Translations under genes and position numbers: made by a program
Assembly: GCA_029564115.1 (NCBI GenBank)
Contig: JAKQQP010000385.1
Coordinates: 1 to 64,000, forward strand
Origin: Candidatus Rifleibacteriota bacterium
GTDB lineage: Bacteria; Riflebacteria; Ozemobacteria; Ozemobacterales; Ozemobacteraceae
DNA: 64,000 bases
Direction: 5' to 3'
Part shown: positions 62,301 through 64,000 of the stretch, one piece after another
Layout of the letters: each line of letters opens with the position of its first letter
Numbering within the stretch: position 1 is the stretch's first letter
The notes under the pieces: generated by a model
What the model was told of the DNA's origin: nothing
Seen by the model: only the letters and a program-made list of their open reading frames with translations
The model's database searches: none

Positions 62301-63638
62301 ATGCTCGAACCCAAAAGTTTTTCAGGTGGTCTGCATCCGCCAGGTTTAAAGACAACTGCAGACAAACCGATAGTCAACCTTCCAATTCCATCTAAAGTCA
62401 TTCTTCATGTTGCACAGCACATAGGCGCACCGGCAAAACCTACGCAAAAAATCACCGACAGAGTCTCCTGCGGTCAGTGTATTGCCGAGCCCGGCGGGTT
62501 TGTATCTGCTCCAATCCACGCAACTATCAGTGGGACGGTTATCGGCGCCGGCAACTTTATGCACCCATTCGGAGTACCGAGTCCAGCAATTGTCATCGAA
62601 CGCTCTGCCGAGACTCCCGAACCTGTGTACACACAAGAAAACGGCTTGGCATTACCACCAGAAGAAATTAAAAAAAGAATACAGGAATCCGGCGTCGTAG
62701 GTCTCGGTGGCGCGACTTTTCCTACCCACGTAAAACTTTCCCCTCCTGAAACACGCCACATCGACACTGTGATTCTCAATGGTGTCGAATGCGAACCTGC
62801 CTTAACCGCAGATCATCGCCTCATGCTTGAAGAAACAGACCGCATTATCGATGGCCTGAAACTGATTATGCGGGTTTTGAAAGCCGAAAAGGGCATTGTC
62901 GGGATCGAGATGAACAAGCCAGACGCAATAGCCCTGTTCTCAGAAAAATTCAAAAACGAACCTGCACTGCAGGTGCAGCCTCTCGAAGTTAAATATCCAC
63001 AAGGCGGCGAAAAACAGCTCATTTACGCCTGTCTTGGCCGCGAGGTACCCTCCGGAAAACTGCCTATGGATGTGGGGGTTGTTGTGCAAAACGTGGCCTC
63101 GGCCGCCGCTATTGCCGATGCAGTCAATCTAAAAAAGCCTCTCATGGAAAGAGTCGTCACTCTGGCCGGCAACTGCGTCAAAAATCCTGGCAACTATCGT
63201 ATAAGAATCGGCACTCCTGTAGGCGACTTCATTGAGGTGGCTGGAGGTCTGAAGCAAGATATCCCGCTGAAGAAAGTAATTATGGGCGGACCAATGATGG
63301 GCTTCGCTCTTTTTGACCTCAACGTCCCAATAATCAAAGGGACAAGCGGTATCCTCTGCTGGGATGAAACACAGGCCAAAGTGCCTGTTCAAACTGCTTG
63401 TCTGCGCTGTGGCAGCTGTATCAAAGCTTGCCCGATGGGGCTTCTGCCGCAGCAGATGAAAAAACTCGTCGATCACAAACAATGGGAAAAAGCCGACCAG
63501 ATCGGCATGCTTGACTGTATTGAATGCGGCTGTTGCGCCTATGCCTGCCCTGCCGGGCTGCCACTGGTGCAATCTTTCAAACTGGGCAAAAAGAATGTAA
63601 TGGCTGAGCGCAAAAGGTCGGCCCTGAACAAAGGATAA
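62301..63638 (+). CDS. rnfC: Rnf electron transport complex subunit C
   Basis: RnfC takes electrons from NADH (or gives them to NAD) at the inner membrane in the ion-pumping ferredoxin:NAD oxidoreductase. A 445-residue protein with an N-terminal barrel-sandwich (PSKVILHVAQHIGAPAKP), an FMN/NADH-binding Rossmann region (GVVGLGGATFPTHVKL, NGVECEPALTADHRLM, KYPQGGEKQLIYA), an SLBB-like domain, and two 4Fe-4S clusters (CLRCGSCIKACPMG and CIECGCCAYACPAG). A good ribosome site lies upstream and rnfD follows 4 bases after the stop, in the usual rnfCDGEAB order. Confidence 0.97.
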   Translation: MLEPKSFSGGLHPPGLKTTADKPIVNLPIPSKVILHVAQHIGAPAKPTQKITDRVSCGQCIAEPGGFVSAPIHATISGTVIGAGNFMHPFGVPSPAIVIERSAETPEPVYTQENGLALPPEEIKKRIQESGVVGLGGATFPTHVKLSPPETRHIDTVILNGVECEPALTADHRLMLEETDRIIDGLKLIMRVLKAEKGIVGIEMNKPDAIALFSEKFKNEPALQVQPLEVKYPQGGEKQLIYACLGREVPSGKLPMDVGVVVQNVASAAAIADAVNLKKPLMERVVTLAGNCVKNPGNYRIRIGTPVGDFIEVAGGLKQDIPLKKVIMGGPMMGFALFDLNVPIIKGTSGILCWDETQAKVPVQTACLRCGSCIKACPMGLLPQQMKKLVDHKQWEKADQIGMLDCIECGCCAYACPAGLPLVQSFKLGKKNVMAERKRSALNKG

Positions 63639-63642
63639 GAGA

Positions 63643-64000
63643 ATGAGCGCACTTTCACCGGCAACCACAACTGCAGTTCCAAGACTTTTAGTCACAACTT
63701 CTCCGCATATTCAGTCAGGGCTTTCTGCTGCCAGAGTAATGTGGGATGTAAACCTTGCCATGCTTCCAGCACTGATTATGTCGATCTACAACTTTGGGCT
63801 GAAAGCGGCACTTGTTGTAGTATTCTCAGTTTTAGGGGCAGTCTGCGCCGAATTTTTCATTCAGAAATTTCTGCTGCAGAAACCCACTACTCTTGAAGAC
63901 GGCAGTACTGTAGTCACCGGCATTCTTCTCGCATTCTGCGTTCCAGCCGCCCTGCCTCTCTGGGTCGCTTTTGTTGGTGGCTTTATAGCCATTGCCATTG
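63643..64000 (+). CDS. rnfD: Rnf complex subunit D (partial, runs off the window)
   Basis: The first 119 codons of an open frame starting MSALSPATTTAVPRLLVTTS. Residues 15-45 hold the RnfD N-terminal signature (LLVTTSPHIQSGLSAARVMW then DVNLAMLPAL), two hydrophobic segments follow, and DGSTVVTGILLAFCVPAALP matches the family. The flavin-binding Thr lies further on, beyond the window. It starts 4 bases after the rnfC stop and is truncated only by the window edge. Confidence 0.95.
   Translation, partial: MSALSPATTTAVPRLLVTTSPHIQSGLSAARVMWDVNLAMLPALIMSIYNFGLKAALVVVFSVLGAVCAEFFIQKFLLQKPTTLEDGSTVVTGILLAFCVPAALPLWVAFVGGFIAIAI

Noticed and set aside
1..64000. CRISPR arrays, insertion sequences, tRNA or rRNA genes
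   Set aside because: No regularly spaced repeats, transposase frames, or tRNA-like cloverleaf sequences were found in the short intergenic regions.

Overview
The window reads as ordinary chromosome of a diderm (Gram-negative-type) bacterium of moderate GC. Evidence for two membranes: a lipoprotein-type signal peptide, phosphatidylethanolamine synthesis (psd-pssA), an LPS-core-like glycosyltransferase pair, an AMIN-type cell-wall amidase and many exported TPR proteins. An Rnf complex and a B12-dependent ribonucleotide reductase suggest an anaerobic or oxygen-flexible life. The lineage looks deep-branching: RNA polymerase carries unusual insertions, there are many HEAT/TPR proteins, and a cyclic-2,3-diphosphoglycerate-synthetase-like GTPase is present. 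A candidate phylum of the Riflebacteria/Ozemobacteria kind would fit, but that is inference; nothing here fixes the taxon.

Layout. 1-14.1 kb (minus strand): rpoB-rpoC with its own promoter, leader hairpin and terminator, then rpsL-rpsG-fusA-rpsJ from a separate near-consensus promoter. There is no rplKAJL upstream of rpoB and no tuf between fusA and rpsJ. 14.2-21.4 kb (mostly plus): a probably leaderless winged-helix gene divergent from rpoB, a secreted TPR-like protein, a small membrane protein on the minus strand, and a tightly packed operon of two full-length HEAT-repeat paralogues plus a one-helix membrane protein. 21.4-24.6 kb (minus): secD-secF, terminator, dtd. 24.8-31.8 kb: a large membrane TPR/zinc-ribbon protein (plus), then on the minus strand the cDPG-synthetase-like GTPase, an FmdB-type zinc ribbon, and an NtrC-class regulator behind an RNase Z-like metallo-beta-lactamase gene. 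32.0-33.2 kb (plus): a DUF1232 protein overlapping an exported OB-like protein. 33.2-45.2 kb (minus): psd-pssA, a C11 protease lipoprotein, aminotransferase-serS, a membrane protein, and a Gld-like ABC export operon (ATPase, permease, GldG-like, DUF4340). 45.3-64 kb (plus): two glycosyltransferases, a GAF plus degenerate-GGDEF protein, metG-tatD-aroB-nrdJ, a secreted ComEC-like hydrolase with Fn3, aat, a LysM amidase, a chemoreceptor, and rnfC-rnfD (rnfD runs off the window).

The window is rich in textbook sigma70-type promoters (TTGACA/TTGACT, 17-bp spacer, TATAAT-like) and strong intrinsic terminators, so many transcript ends can be placed from sequence alone. No tRNA, rRNA, CRISPR array, insertion sequence or prophage was seen. 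The parts most worth following up are the roughly 670-residue insertion in the RpoC trigger loop, the cysteine cluster in RpoB, the palindrome-covered rpoB/winged-helix divergent promoter, and the two-HEAT-plus-anchor operon.
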